Below, piece after piece: positions 9,231 to 18,492 of a DNA stretch of 64,000 bases (position 1 is its first letter; each line of letters starts with the position of its first letter). This DNA is from Chryseobacterium sp. Its GTDB lineage: Bacteria > Bacteroidota > Bacteroidia > Flavobacteriales > Weeksellaceae. The stretch is taken from assembly GCF_008831505.1 (NCBI RefSeq), contig NZ_CP044507.1, positions 1,302,001-1,366,000 on the forward strand, given 5' to 3'. The notes below the pieces were generated by a model. It ran no database searches and had not been told where the DNA came from. It saw only the letters and a list, made by a program, of their open reading frames with translations. The translations under genes were made by a program, and so were the position numbers.

Positions 9231-9433
9231 GAAACCTTCAATAGAACATTTACCGAAATAATTTCTGCAAAGAAAAAAGACTTTGTAACAGGATATTTTG
9301 GAAGAAAAAATGTGAGTTTTTTTCTAACACGCAGTATTAAGATCCGAAAATCAAAAATCAGACAGTTACTTCAAAATTAATTTATTAAATATCATTTCGC
9401 TATAATAAAAACCGCTTCCCGCAAGCGGTTTTT
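9231..9433 (+). ncRNA. Candidate small RNA of about 200 nt
   Basis: The interval is bounded by a consensus promoter (9196-9224) and a strong terminator (9407-9433). No ATG-initiated reading frame of useful length exists; one frame is open for about 50 codons from 9225 but has no ATG. It could be an independent sRNA or an attenuated leader of the amino-acid permease gene. The start is approximate, placed about 7 nt after the promoter. Confidence 0.4.
9407..9433 (+). terminator. Intrinsic terminator upstream of the permease gene
   Basis: A perfect 11-bp stem AAAAACCGCTT / AAGCGGTTTTT with loop CCCGC, ending in a T-run. It ends 38 nt before the permease ATG, so it terminates the transcript coming from 9196-9224. 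Confidence 0.8.
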
Positions 9434-9445
9434 CTGTTATTTCAT

Positions 9446-9453
9446 TACATTTG
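9446..9453 (+). promoter_or_regulatory. Candidate -7 element of the permease promoter
   Basis: TACATTTG matches TAnnTTTG. No TTG is present at the right distance; a T-run from the terminator lies there. The box overlaps a TTG at 9451 that could be read as a start, which favours the ATG at 9472 as the real start. Confidence 0.4.
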
Positions 9454-9471
9454 TTTTCATCAAATAAACTT

Positions 9472-11157
9472 ATGAACCAACTTTTCAGGAGAAAACACTA
9501 CAACGAAGCCGATCATTCCACAGGTCTGAACCGTGTGCTGGGTGTTTGGGATATTGTATTTTTCGGGCTTGCGGCCATCATCGGCGCGGGCAGTTTCAGC
9601 AGCCTGGGAGAGGCCATCTTTCGTGGTGGTCCGGGAGTAATTTCGCTCTACGTGATCTGTGGAATTGCCTGCGGCTTTACAGCACTTTCCTATGCCGAAT
9701 TCGCCAGCAGGATTCCCGTAGCAGGCTCGGCCTATACCTATGCTTACGCCAGTTTTGGTGAACTGATGGCCTGGATCATTGGCTGGGCGCTTATTATGGA
9801 ATATTCTTTCGGAAATATATACGTTGCTTTCTCGTGGAGTGATTATTTTACAGGATTTCTGGAAAGGCTCGGATTCATCGTGCCCGATTACCTTTCTACC
9901 AGTTATCCGGAAGCCAGGAAAGCTTTTGAAAACGGTTCCGAGAATAAGAATCTGATTAATGCCTGGGTCAGCGCTCCTATGGTGGCCGGCTGGAAATTCA
10001 TCGTAGATATTCCGGCAATTCTTATCAATATCTGTATTACCGCTCTGGTTTACATCGGCGTGAAAGAAAGCAAGAACTTCAACAATATGCTGGTCATTCT
10101 GAAGATTGCGGTTATCATCCTTATTATCTGCGTAGGCGTTTTTTATATTGATTCCGATAACTGGACACCCGTGGGTGAAAATGGTACCAGCAGCTTTATG
10201 CCTAACGGTTTTTCAGGTGTAATGGCTGCCGTGTCCGGCGTTTTCTTTGCCTATATCGGCTTTGATGCATTGAGTGTGCTTTCTGAAGAAACCAAAAATC
10301 CGCAAAAGAATTTGCCCCGCGGGATGATTATCTCACTGGTAGTAAGCACACTGATTTATATTGCACTAACTTTAATCCTAACAGGCTTTGTAGATTACCG
10401 CAAATTTGAAGGTGTAGGCGACCCACTGTCCTTTATTTTCTCTCCGGAAAACGGAAACCTGCCGTGGATGGAGTATATTGTTTCCGTGACCGCTATCATT
10501 GCCATTACATCTGTACTTCTGGTATTCCAGATGGGTCAGCCCAGGATCTGGTATGCCATGAGCCGCGATGGCCTGCTGCCGAAGAAGTTCTCCAGCATCC
10601 ACGAAAAATACAGAACACCCGGTTTCGCCACCATAATTACCGGAATCGCTGTGGGACTGCCCATCCTTTTTACGGATAAGTCGTTTATCCTGGATTTCAC
10701 AAGTATAGGAACGATATTCGCCTTCGTTTTGGTAAACGGCGGAATCTTGCTCATGCCCCGAAAAGAAAAATTACAGGGTCGTTTCCACATGCCCTATGTG
10801 AATTCGAAATATATTTTTCCTGTTCTCTTTCTTGTAAGTCTGGCGGGGTTCTATTACTGGCAACCGGATTTCTTCGCCAATTTGCTGAAATGGAGTGACC
10901 CTGTGGAAGGTGAATTCCGGATTTCGGTAACTATTTATCTTATTATCAACTTTGTCCTGGTATATTTTTCGTTTACCCGTAACCTAAGCCTGTTTCCCTT
11001 ACTTGGACTTACGTGCTGTTTATATCTACTGACAGGAATGACGCACAATAACTGGTTCTGGTTTGGTCTTTGGTTTGCAGTGGGACTTATTATTTACTTC
11101 ATGTACGGCATGAAAAACAGCAAACTGCAGCGTGACCTGAATGGTGATCTGAACTGA
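9472..11157 (+). CDS. APC-superfamily amino acid permease
   Basis: About 561 aa with 12 or more membrane helices. The first helix carries the APC substrate-binding glycine motif (FFGLAAIIGAGSFSSLGEAI) and FTALSYAEFASRIPVAGSAY is the classic helix 2-3 signature. A second conserved stretch, FFAYIGFDALSVLSEETKNP, is typical of the cationic-amino-acid-transporter branch. It imports or exchanges amino acids across the inner membrane; the exact substrate is not determinable. ATG 9472 is chosen over TTG 9451 because a promoter-like TACATTTG overlaps the latter. The DUF962 gene follows 43 nt downstream in the same direction. Confidence 0.88.
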   Translation: MNQLFRRKHYNEADHSTGLNRVLGVWDIVFFGLAAIIGAGSFSSLGEAIFRGGPGVISLYVICGIACGFTALSYAEFASRIPVAGSAYTYAYASFGELMAWIIGWALIMEYSFGNIYVAFSWSDYFTGFLERLGFIVPDYLSTSYPEARKAFENGSENKNLINAWVSAPMVAGWKFIVDIPAILINICITALVYIGVKESKNFNNMLVILKIAVIILIICVGVFYIDSDNWTPVGENGTSSFMPNGFSGVMAAVSGVFFAYIGFDALSVLSEETKNPQKNLPRGMIISLVVSTLIYIALTLILTGFVDYRKFEGVGDPLSFIFSPENGNLPWMEYIVSVTAIIAITSVLLVFQMGQPRIWYAMSRDGLLPKKFSSIHEKYRTPGFATIITGIAVGLPILFTDKSFILDFTSIGTIFAFVLVNGGILLMPRKEKLQGRFHMPYVNSKYIFPVLFLVSLAGFYYWQPDFFANLLKWSDPVEGEFRISVTIYLIINFVLVYFSFTRNLSLFPLLGLTCCLYLLTGMTHNNWFWFGLWFAVGLIIYFMYGMKNSKLQRDLNGDLN

Positions 11158-11200
11158 TAATTTCACCGCCGGTATCTCCTGCATCTAAAGAACTAATATT

Positions 11201-11530
11201 ATGGAAAAGCAGAAGATGACATACGGTGAGTTTTATGAATACTATCTGAGTCAACATCAGAAACCAATGACCCGGGTATTTCATTTTTTGGGTATATTTT
11301 TCACCTTTTGGATACTCATATACATTATATACTCCGGACAGGAAAGGTTCCTATGGTATTTGCCACTCACCCTGCTGGGCCTACCGGCATTCGGGCATGT
11401 TTTTGAGCAGAATAAACCCACAGGAATTTCAGCACCCATAAGGACGCTGATCAGTGATTTTCAATTATTTTTTGAGCTCATCAGCGGAAAAGAGAAGTTC
11501 CGCCCGAAAAATAAAAATATTATCAGATAA
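11201..11530 (+). CDS. DUF962/Mpo1-like membrane protein
   Basis: A 109-aa protein matching the DUF962 (YGL010w/Mpo1-like) pattern: FYEYYLSQHQKPMTRVFHFL near the start, two hydrophobic helices, then FGHVFEQNKPTG. The conserved histidines fit the Fe-dependent dioxygenase site known for yeast Mpo1, which carries out alpha-oxidation of 2-hydroxy fatty acids. Whether this short bacterial homologue has that activity is inference. It converges on crcB, separated by only 12 nt, with no obvious terminator between. Confidence 0.8.
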   Translation: MEKQKMTYGEFYEYYLSQHQKPMTRVFHFLGIFFTFWILIYIIYSGQERFLWYLPLTLLGLPAFGHVFEQNKPTGISAPIRTLISDFQLFFELISGKEKFRPKNKNIIR

Positions 11531-11542
11531 ATCCGCATAGTT

Positions 11543-11908
11543 TTAAAGCTGAAAATGCGATCCCAACCAAACAGCCACCATTCCCAACAGGATGCTGGCT
11601 GTTGTGTAAAGTGTAAGCATTAAATAGTTCTGATTCTGCCACAGTGCCAGGTTTTCTAAGGAAAATGCTGAAAAGGTAGTAAAGCCTCCGCAAAAACCGG
11701 CGATAAGCAATAATCTGAGCTCATTGTGCTCTTTTATAATTGTGGATGAGAAAATTCCAATAAGCAGGCATCCCAGCATGTTTACCGTAAAGGTTCCCAG
11801 CGGAAAACCGCCCAAATTCCAGAGCGACTGCGTACTTTTTGAAATAAGAAAGCGGAGTACGCTGCCTGCTCCTCCGCCTAAAAATATGATCAGGAGATAT
11901 TTCATCAT
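11543..11908 (-). CDS. crcB: Fluoride ion exporter CrcB/Fluc
   Basis: A 121-aa four-helix membrane protein with GGGAGSVLRF near the start, FPLGTFTVNMLGC in helix 2 and GFCGGFTTFSAFSLE in helix 3, the Phe-box and Na+-site signature of Fluc channels. It forms dual-topology dimers that let fluoride leave the cytoplasm. It lies 23 nt after trxB in the same direction. No fluoride-riboswitch-like leader fits in that gap, so expression probably follows trxB. Confidence 0.92.
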   Translation of the reverse strand: MMKYLLIIFLGGGAGSVLRFLISKSTQSLWNLGGFPLGTFTVNMLGCLLIGIFSSTIIKEHNELRLLLIAGFCGGFTTFSAFSLENLALWQNQNYLMLTLYTTASILLGMVAVWLGSHFQL

Positions 11909-11931
11909 AATCCTGTCCTATGTGTTAGCTG

Positions 11932-12873
11932 CTAATGTAATTCTGCGAGATACTTTTCGGCATCCATTGCCGCCATACAGCCGCTGCCGGCCGCTGTGAT
12001 TGCCTGTCTATAAATGTGGTCCTGAACATCGCCTGCCGCAAAAACACCTGGCAGATTGGTATGTGTGGAACCTGGAACCGTTTTGATATAACCGTTTTCG
12101 TCCAGAGTGATCTGTCCGGAGAAAATGTCCGTATTCGGTTTGTGACCAATGGCTATAAAGATGCCGTGAACATCAATTTTTGAAGTTTCCTGAGTGATAT
12201 TGTTAATGACCACAGCTCTTTCGACAAGTGAATTCTCACCTTCTATGCCAATCAGTTCATGGTTGAATTTCACTTCGATATTAGGTGTGTTTTCCACACG
12301 GTGCACCATTGCCTTAGAAGCACGGAAGGTATCCTTTCGTACCAGCATGGTAACTTTATTGGTAAGTTTTGCAAGATAAGTGGCTTCCTCAGCTGCCGTG
12401 TCTCCGGCGCCCACCACTATTACATCTTTCCCTTTGTAAAAAAATCCGTCGCAGGTGGCACATGCCGAAACGCCGCCGCCGGCGTATTTTTTCTCATCGT
12501 CCAGTCCCAGATATTTAGCAGTGGCTCCCGTAGAGATGATCACCGTTTTTGCCCAGATTTCCCGGTTGCCGGCCCATAGTTTATGAACACCCCCAACCTG
12601 CGTTGCAAATTCAACCTTTGTAATCAGTTCATAATGAACCTTAGTATCAAACCTCTCAGCCTGCTTCTGCAAATCCATCATCATCTGCGGACCCGTAACA
12701 CCGTCCGCATATCCCGGGAAGTTATCGACCTCGGTTGTGGTGGTAAGCTGTCCGCCCGGCTCCAGACCGGTAAAAAGCTCGGGCTTCAGGTCGGCACGTG
12801 CGGCATAGATTGCAGCTGTAAAGCCTGAAGGTCCTGATCCGATGATTACACAGTCTAAAATATTCTGTTCCAT
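11932..12873 (-). CDS. trxB: Thioredoxin-disulfide reductase
   Basis: A 313-aa FAD/NADPH flavoprotein. It has the FAD GSGPSG motif (residues 12-17), the redox-active CATC (138-141) and the NADPH-binding VVGAGDTAAEEA (about 154-165). The C-terminal FAD-binding GVFAAGDVQDHIYRQAITAA is complete. It reduces thioredoxin with NADPH in the cytoplasm. Length and motif order are those of bacterial low-molecular-weight TrxB. crcB follows directly. Confidence 0.96.
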   Translation of the reverse strand: MEQNILDCVIIGSGPSGFTAAIYAARADLKPELFTGLEPGGQLTTTTEVDNFPGYADGVTGPQMMMDLQKQAERFDTKVHYELITKVEFATQVGGVHKLWAGNREIWAKTVIISTGATAKYLGLDDEKKYAGGGVSACATCDGFFYKGKDVIVVGAGDTAAEEATYLAKLTNKVTMLVRKDTFRASKAMVHRVENTPNIEVKFNHELIGIEGENSLVERAVVINNITQETSKIDVHGIFIAIGHKPNTDIFSGQITLDENGYIKTVPGSTHTNLPGVFAAGDVQDHIYRQAITAAGSGCMAAMDAEKYLAELH

Positions 12874-12980
12874 TATTGCTCTTTAGGTTTAGTTATATAT
12901 TGAGAATTCAAAATTCGACAAAATCTGATGAAGAATGAGGCAAAACCGATCTGTTCTGTCGATAGTGACGTTATGATCTT

Positions 12981-13289
12981 TCAGACGATCTCGCTTGTCA
13001 GACCACGCGCAGTAAGCTGTTCATGCATGGGTTTAAGCAAATCCATGGAGCCGGTTTTTACAGTACATTTGCCTTTGTAATGTACAAGAATGGTACATTG
13101 CTGAGCTTGTTCCGCAGTATGTTTACATACAGTAATCAGGGACTCTATTACGAAATCAAAAGTATTGAAATCATCATTCCAGAGGATAAGTTTATTTACT
13201 TCGTCTTCCTTTTCCAGCAGTAACACATCTTCGTCGTACTGGCGCTGCGGGTTTTCATAGTTTAACGGGGGTTGTATGGTCTTCAACAT
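12981..13289 (-). CDS. clpS: ATP-dependent Clp protease adaptor ClpS
   Basis: A 102-aa protein with the N-degron-binding motif LILWNDDFNTFDFVIESL (residues about 36-53) and the conserved VHYKGKCTV strand. ClpS delivers proteins with bulky hydrophobic N-terminal residues to ClpAP/ClpCP. The first about 25 residues are the usual flexible extension. It starts 11 nt after the CorC/HlyC-type gene, suggesting one transcript. Confidence 0.93.
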   Translation of the reverse strand: MLKTIQPPLNYENPQRQYDEDVLLLEKEDEVNKLILWNDDFNTFDFVIESLITVCKHTAEQAQQCTILVHYKGKCTVKTGSMDLLKPMHEQLTARGLTSEIV

Positions 13290-13300
13290 GATTTTTGCGT

Positions 13301-14659
13301 TTATAATTCGCTAAATTCTTCAGAAAGTTCATCCAGTACATTTTTTTCATCGTATACCAGTTCCACCATCTCCACACTTTTATTATTCATCTTCAATATT
13401 TTGAAGTGATAGCTGTTCATCTCAAACTCCTGATTTTCCTCCGGAATATCCTCCAGTTCATGCAGTATATATCCGGCCAGCGTATTAAATTCACCCTCTT
13501 CGGAAAGCGGAAACTTCTTCGGAAGGAATTCATTAATTTCGTCCAGTGGTTGGGTAGCCTGTACCCAGTAGGTGTTTTCGCCCACCTGGTCCACTACTTT
13601 TTCCTCATCGTCTTCTTCATCCTGAATTTCGCCTACAAGTTCTTCAAGAATATCTTCCAGAGTGATAATACCTTCTGTGCCTCCAAATTCATCAATTACT
13701 ACAGCTAAATGCTGCTTTTTCTGCTGAAAAATCTTCATCAGGTCAGAGATCTTCTTGCTGCCAACCACAAAAAAAGCTTCGCGCATCAAACGCTCCAGAT
13801 CCTGGTGTGTAATAGCACCTTTACTCCTCACATATTCCCGGATGATTTCCTTTGTATAGAAAATACCGATCACATTATCTATGGAGTCTTTATAGACAGG
13901 TATTCTTGAATAGCCACTGTCCATAATCTGGTTAATGACCTCGTCAATAGGATCTTCAATATCAATTGAAAGAATATTCTGACGAGGAACCATGATCTGC
14001 TTTGCCGAATGATCCGTAAAGTCAAAAGCATTCTTGATAATCTCATAGTTCTCCTCCTGAATCTCACCGGAATCAGCCGACTGTTTCACCAACAGTTGAA
14101 GTTCCTCCGTAGAATGGATTTCATGTTCGGAAGCAGGATGGATTTTCATTAACCGCAGGACCGCATTGGACATCTGATTCATGGTCCAGATAAATGGTTT
14201 GAAAACGGTGTAGAACACACGAAGCGGCACGGCAATCGCCATGGTAGTCGCTTCGGCTTTGCGGATGGCTATCGATTTCGGGATGAGTTCACCAAAGACA
14301 ATGTGCATCACGGTAATAATAAGGAAGCTGATAACCAGGGATACCGTAGTTATGGTAGTTTGATCGGCCGCAACCTCAAAATAGAGGAACATTTTTTCAA
14401 TAATGTGATGCATAGCGCTCTCGCCCACCCAACCTAAGGCAAGTGAGGCAAGGGTAATTCCGAGTTGTGTTGCAGAGAGATATTCATCCAGACGTTTTAT
14501 GATGAATTCAGCCTGTTTTGCCATGGAGTTACCCTCGGCAGCTTTAAGTTGGATCTGTGAGTAACGAACTTTAACAATTGAGAATTCTGCTGCTACAAAA
14601 AAGCCATTCAATAATACTAAGAACAAAGCCAGGAGCAGCTTGATTATGTCCGAATCCAT
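13301..14659 (-). CDS. CNNM/CorC/HlyC-family membrane protein
   Basis: A 452-aa protein. It has a DUF21/CNNM membrane domain (about residues 1-190, four hydrophobic segments), then a CBS pair starting at AFDFTDHSAKQIMVPRQNIL with IDEFGGTEGIITLEDILEEL near its end, and a C-terminal CorC_HlyC transporter-associated domain. Relatives are implicated in Mg2+/Co2+ transport or resistance; the hemolysin name is historical. The gliding protein GldE belongs to the same superfamily, but nothing here specifically indicates GldE. A TACCTTTG box (14683-14690, minus) is a candidate -7 element. Confidence 0.85.
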   Translation of the reverse strand: MDSDIIKLLLALFLVLLNGFFVAAEFSIVKVRYSQIQLKAAEGNSMAKQAEFIIKRLDEYLSATQLGITLASLALGWVGESAMHHIIEKMFLYFEVAADQTTITTVSLVISFLIITVMHIVFGELIPKSIAIRKAEATTMAIAVPLRVFYTVFKPFIWTMNQMSNAVLRLMKIHPASEHEIHSTEELQLLVKQSADSGEIQEENYEIIKNAFDFTDHSAKQIMVPRQNILSIDIEDPIDEVINQIMDSGYSRIPVYKDSIDNVIGIFYTKEIIREYVRSKGAITHQDLERLMREAFFVVGSKKISDLMKIFQQKKQHLAVVIDEFGGTEGIITLEDILEELVGEIQDEEDDEEKVVDQVGENTYWVQATQPLDEINEFLPKKFPLSEEGEFNTLAGYILHELEDIPEENQEFEMNSYHFKILKMNNKSVEMVELVYDEKNVLDELSEEFSEL

Positions 14660-14772
14660 TTAGAAAAATAAAGTTATACCTGCAAAGGTAGGTAAAATTT
14701 ACAAATTTAAACTGTGAAAACTATGTCAAAGCATTAAGACGGGCTGGGCTCTGCATTCACCTGCTGTAGCTT

Positions 14773-14807
14773 AAAAAAACAAAAACCGCCTCAGTGATGA
14801 AGCGGTT
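14773..14807 (-). terminator. Intrinsic terminator of the ATP synthase operon
   Basis: Arms AACCGCCTCA (14784-14793) and TGAAGCGGTT (14798-14807) pair with one mismatch around a 4-nt loop. On the minus strand a U-rich run follows. It lies 23 nt past the atpG stop. Confidence 0.85.
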
Positions 14808-14829
14808 ATTGTATATTTGATTTGATTTG

Positions 14830-15687
14830 CTATTTAGCATTCAGTGCCTCGGCACCCGATACAATCTCAAGGATTTCGTTGGTAATTGCAGCCTGACGGG
14901 CTTTGTTATAGGTAATCACCAAATCATTCTTAAGCGCCTGCGCGTTGTCTGTAGCTTTGTGCATGGCTGTCATACGTGCACCATGTTCAGCTGCGACAGA
15001 ATCAAGGATGGCTTTATAAACCTGAGTTTTGATGGACTTAGGAATAAGACCTTCCAGAATTTCTCTTGCGCTTGGTTCAAAGATATAATCAGTGTTTACA
15101 TCTGAACTTTTCTCCGGCAAAGCAATAGGTAAAACCTGCTCGGTACGCACCTCCTGAGTTGCTGCATTGATGAATTTATTATAGATAACAAATACTTTAT
15201 CAAATTTGCCTTCGGAATAGTCCTTCATTACCTGCTCGGTAAAACTGGCTACAACATCGAAACTTAACTGATCATAAACAGAACTGTGGTTTCCGTATAC
15301 GGTGCGGCTTCTGCGAACTGCGTCGAACGCTTTTTTACCTACTGTAAGGATTTCCACTTCATGATCCACATTTCCAAGCAGTACATTCAGTTCCTTGGTT
15401 ACGGACGAGTTGAATGCTCCTGCAAGACCTCTGTTGGAAGTCACCACAATATAAAGTACTCTCTTTACTTCGCGCTCAGCTGTGAAGGTAGATACTTCTT
15501 CCAGCTCAGTGCCTGCACTTACATTCTCAATAAGCTCAGTAAGCTTCTCGGAATAAGGTCTCAGCATTACAATAGCGTCCTGAGCTTTCTTAAGCTTAGC
15601 AGCAGCAACCATTTTCATTGCGCTGGTAATCTGCATCGTAGAACCGATTGAAGTAATCCGGCCGCGTATTTCCTTTAAGTTTGCCAT
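14830..15687 (-). CDS. atpG: ATP synthase F1 gamma subunit
   Basis: A 285-aa protein with N-terminal helix MANLKEIRGRITSIGSTMQI then TSAMKMVAAAKL, and C-terminal helix with RMTAMHKATDNAQAL, the two coiled-coil ends forming the central rotor shaft. The Rossmann-like middle domain (VTSNRGLAGAFN) is complete. It is the last gene of the operon; atpD and atpC (beta and epsilon) do not follow, as is common in Bacteroidota, where they lie elsewhere. Confidence 0.97.
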   Translation of the reverse strand: MANLKEIRGRITSIGSTMQITSAMKMVAAAKLKKAQDAIVMLRPYSEKLTELIENVSAGTELEEVSTFTAEREVKRVLYIVVTSNRGLAGAFNSSVTKELNVLLGNVDHEVEILTVGKKAFDAVRRSRTVYGNHSSVYDQLSFDVVASFTEQVMKDYSEGKFDKVFVIYNKFINAATQEVRTEQVLPIALPEKSSDVNTDYIFEPSAREILEGLIPKSIKTQVYKAILDSVAAEHGARMTAMHKATDNAQALKNDLVITYNKARQAAITNEILEIVSGAEALNAK

Positions 15688-15757
15688 TCTTTTATAAACT
15701 CAATTTTAAGAATCCTTACCTGCAGTTGTAATAACTGCAGATCAGGCACTTTGAATA

Positions 15758-17335
15758 TTAATTATACTTTCCTACAAGGTCAGCAGCAGCACTTTTCAGC
15801 ACGTCTGTAACCGAACCGTCAATCTTACCGGCTTTAATAGCTGCCATTGTTTCAGGATGCTTGGTTCTTAGGAAATCTGTGTATTCCTTCATGAACGCTT
15901 TTACTTTGTCTGCAGGCACACTTCTCAGCAGGTTTTCTGTTCCGGCGTATACCATTGCTACCTGATTTTCTACAGGAAGCGGTGAATTTACAGGTTGCTT
16001 AAGGATCTCTACGTTTCTTTCACCTTTGGAAATTACACTCATCGTAGCCGCATCCAGGTCGGAACCGAACTTAGCGAACGCTTCCAGTTCCTTGTACTGC
16101 GCCTGGTCCAGCTTAAGCGTACCGGAAACCTTCTTCATGGACTTGATCTGAGCGTTACCACCAACCCTTGATACAGAGATACCTACGTTAATTGCAGGAC
16201 GTACACCGGAGTTGAAAAGGTCGGTTTCAAGGAAGATCTGTCCGTCAGTAATGGAAATTACGTTGGTTGGGATATACGCAGAAACGTCACCTGCCTGAGT
16301 TTCAATAATCGGAAGTGCAGTAAGCGAACCGCCACCTTTCACCATAGGCTTCAGGGATTCCGGAAGGTCGTTCATCTGCGCAGCGATAGTGTCATCCTTG
16401 ATTACTTTCGCAGCTCTTTCCAGAAGTCTGGAGTGAAGGTAGAAAACGTCTCCAGGATATGCTTCACGGCCCGGTGGTCTTCTAAGAAGAAGGGAAAGCT
16501 CACGGTAAGCAACCGCCTGCTTGGACAGGTCATCATAAATGATAAGTGCAGGTCTTCCGGTATCACGGAAGAACTCGCCGATAGATGCTCCGGCCATAGG
16601 GGCATATACCTGCATTGGAGTTGGGTCGGATGCGTTGGCAGCAACAATCACTGTATAAGCCATAGCTCCTTTATCTTCCAATGTTTTTACGATCTGCGCT
16701 ACGGTAGAACCTTTCTGACCAACGGCAACGTAAATACAGTAAACAGGCTCACCTGCGTCGTAAAATTCTTTCTGGTTCAAAATGGTGTCAATCGCAACAG
16801 TAGTCTTACCCGTCTGACGGTCACCAATAATAAGTTCACGCTGACCTCTTCCGATTGGAATCATGGAGTCAATCGCAACAATACCTGTCTGCAGAGGCTC
16901 ATTTACAGGCTGTCTGAAGATTACACCAGGTGCTTTTCTTTCCAAAGGCATTTCATAAAGGTCACCGGCAATAGGTCCTTTACCGTCAATTGGGTTACCC
17001 AGAGTGTCTACTACCCTGCCCAACATACCGTCACCTACTTTAATAGATGAGATACGGTTGGTACGGTTTACAGTATCACCTTCCTTTACCATCTTGGATT
17101 CACCAAGAAGTGCAACACCAACATTATCTTCTTCCAGGTTCAGTACGATACCCTCCAGCCCTGAAGAAAATTTAACCAATTCTCCATACTGCACATTTTC
17201 CAAACCGTATACACGGGCGATACCGTCACCAATCTGAAGTACGGTACCCACTTCTTCCACATTACTCTGTGTGTTGAAATTTGCTAACTGCTGCTTCAGT
17301 ATCGCTGATACTTCTGCCGGATTTATTTCTGCCAT
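15758..17335 (-). CDS. atpA: ATP synthase F1 alpha subunit
   Basis: A 525-aa protein with the P-loop GDRQTGKTT (residues 171-179), the PxxxGRG region ahead of it, and [20 protein letters not shown], the Walker B/arginine-finger region of alpha subunits. It forms the regulatory nucleotide sites of the F1 hexamer with the beta subunit, which is not encoded in this window. Gap to atpG is 70 nt; gap to atpH is 18 nt. Confidence 0.98.
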   Translation of the reverse strand: MAEINPAEVSAILKQQLANFNTQSNVEEVGTVLQIGDGIARVYGLENVQYGELVKFSSGLEGIVLNLEEDNVGVALLGESKMVKEGDTVNRTNRISSIKVGDGMLGRVVDTLGNPIDGKGPIAGDLYEMPLERKAPGVIFRQPVNEPLQTGIVAIDSMIPIGRGQRELIIGDRQTGKTTVAIDTILNQKEFYDAGEPVYCIYVAVGQKGSTVAQIVKTLEDKGAMAYTVIVAANASDPTPMQVYAPMAGASIGEFFRDTGRPALIIYDDLSKQAVAYRELSLLLRRPPGREAYPGDVFYLHSRLLERAAKVIKDDTIAAQMNDLPESLKPMVKGGGSLTALPIIETQAGDVSAYIPTNVISITDGQIFLETDLFNSGVRPAINVGISVSRVGGNAQIKSMKKVSGTLKLDQAQYKELEAFAKFGSDLDAATMSVISKGERNVEILKQPVNSPLPVENQVAMVYAGTENLLRSVPADKVKAFMKEYTDFLRTKHPETMAAIKAGKIDGSVTDVLKSAAADLVGKYN

Positions 17336-17353
17336 TTTATGGTTGTTTTTGTC

Positions 17354-17893
17354 TTAATTTAATTGAAATTCTTTTCTGAGTTTGCCCAGCTTGGACCTTA
17401 CGGATGCATCAATCTGCTGATCACCAACCCGAAGGATATATCCACCCAAAAGTGAAGGATCGATCACTGTGCTGATTTCAAACTTATTGTCGTGATTTAG
17501 CAGTGAGGACGATTTAAGTACCTTGCTGATATTCTCTTCGGAAAGCTGAACCGCTGTAGTAAGCGTAACACGCTGTACACCGTTTATTTCATCAACTTTG
17601 TTAATGAATTCCTGAGCGATACTTTGCACATGCTGCTCACGTCCCTGCTTGATGATCAGCTGAAGAAGGCTTTGGGTTACAGGAGAAAAATCCTTGAAGA
17701 TCTCCAATGCAATGCTGATTTTCTTTTTGCCTTCAATAACCGGAGAAGCGAAAAAGTTCTGTAGTTCCCTGGATCCGGCAACAGTCTTGGCAAGGTCGCC
17801 CATTTCCGCGTATACAGAATCCGTGGTGCCGGCTTCCTGCGTAAAATTGAGCAGTCCCTGTGCGTAACGTTTTGCTACTTTACTTGTAAGCAT
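17354..17893 (-). CDS. atpH: ATP synthase F1 delta subunit
   Basis: A 179-aa protein with AKRYAQGLLNFTQEAGTTDS at the N-terminus and the C-terminal LLGGYILRVGDQQIDASVRS and LGKLRKEF, the two signatures of the delta/OSCP subunit. It ties F1 to the peripheral stalk. It starts 1 nt after atpF ends (17893/17895), so translation is coupled. Confidence 0.96.
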   Translation of the reverse strand: MLTSKVAKRYAQGLLNFTQEAGTTDSVYAEMGDLAKTVAGSRELQNFFASPVIEGKKKISIALEIFKDFSPVTQSLLQLIIKQGREQHVQSIAQEFINKVDEINGVQRVTLTTAVQLSEENISKVLKSSSLLNHDNKFEISTVIDPSLLGGYILRVGDQQIDASVRSKLGKLRKEFQLN

Positions 17894-17894
17894 C

Positions 17895-18392
17895 TTAGTT
17901 CAGGTTAGATTTGTTCAGGTAATTTTCAACAAGAGCATTGTGTGCACCTTCTGTGCTTAGTTTATCCTGCAGGATCGATTCAGCGATATTAACAGAAAGA
18001 ACAGCAATCTGGTTCTTGATATCCGACATCGCAGCTGCTTTTTCAGCCTGGATAGACTGACGTGCCTGCTCAATCATCTTGTCACCTTCAGTTTTAGCGA
18101 TATCCTTAGCCTCAGCAACGATTCTCTCCTTTATTTCTCTGGCTTCTTTCAGGATGTTATCACGCTCAATTTTAGCTTCGCGGATGATCATTTCGTTTTC
18201 AGCTTTAAGGTTCTGAACTTCCTCTTTTGCCAGTTTAGCCTGGTTCAGAGAATCTACAATAGTAACTTCTCTTTCATTCACAGCGTCCATAATGGGCTTC
18301 CAGGCAAACTTGCGAAGTACCAAAAGCACAATTAAAAAGATCACCGACTGAATGATAAATAAACCTGATGAAAAGTCTTCTAATAATCCCAT
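17895..18392 (-). CDS. atpF: ATP synthase Fo b subunit
   Basis: A 165-aa protein with one N-terminal transmembrane helix (about residues 10-28, FIIQSVIFLIVLLVLRKFAW) followed by KPIMDAVNEREVTI and a long charged coiled coil, the classical b-subunit layout of the peripheral stalk. A hairpin with U-run (18437-18484) separates it from atpE. Confidence 0.96.
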   Translation of the reverse strand: MGLLEDFSSGLFIIQSVIFLIVLLVLRKFAWKPIMDAVNEREVTIVDSLNQAKLAKEEVQNLKAENEMIIREAKIERDNILKEAREIKERIVAEAKDIAKTEGDKMIEQARQSIQAEKAAAMSDIKNQIAVLSVNIAESILQDKLSTEGAHNALVENYLNKSNLN

Positions 18393-18436
18393 ACGAGTTA
18401 TAATAAAATATTGTTCTTAATTCTTTTTCTAATTTT

Positions 18437-18484
18437 TTAAAAAAAATTCACTTGCCGTAACCAACCGTTCCCGGCAAGTGAATT
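18437..18484 (-). terminator. Strong hairpin with U-run inside the atp operon (atpE/atpF gap)
   Basis: A perfect 13-bp stem (18445-18457 with 18472-18484) with a 14-nt loop, then a U-rich run on the minus strand (complement of 18437-18446). By sequence it is an intrinsic terminator, but atpF, H, A and G lie downstream with no consensus promoter between. It may be a partial terminator or an mRNA-stabilising 3' end for atpB-atpE, whose product is needed in many copies. Confidence 0.75.
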
Positions 18485-18492
18485 GAGATTTC

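Noticed and set aside
9225-9380. A coding gene in the candidate sRNA interval
   Set aside because: One frame is open for about 50 codons, but it has no ATG and starts at the promoter itself.
11909-11931. Fluoride riboswitch before crcB
   Set aside because: Only 23 nt separate trxB and crcB; no room for the aptamer, and no similar sequence is seen.
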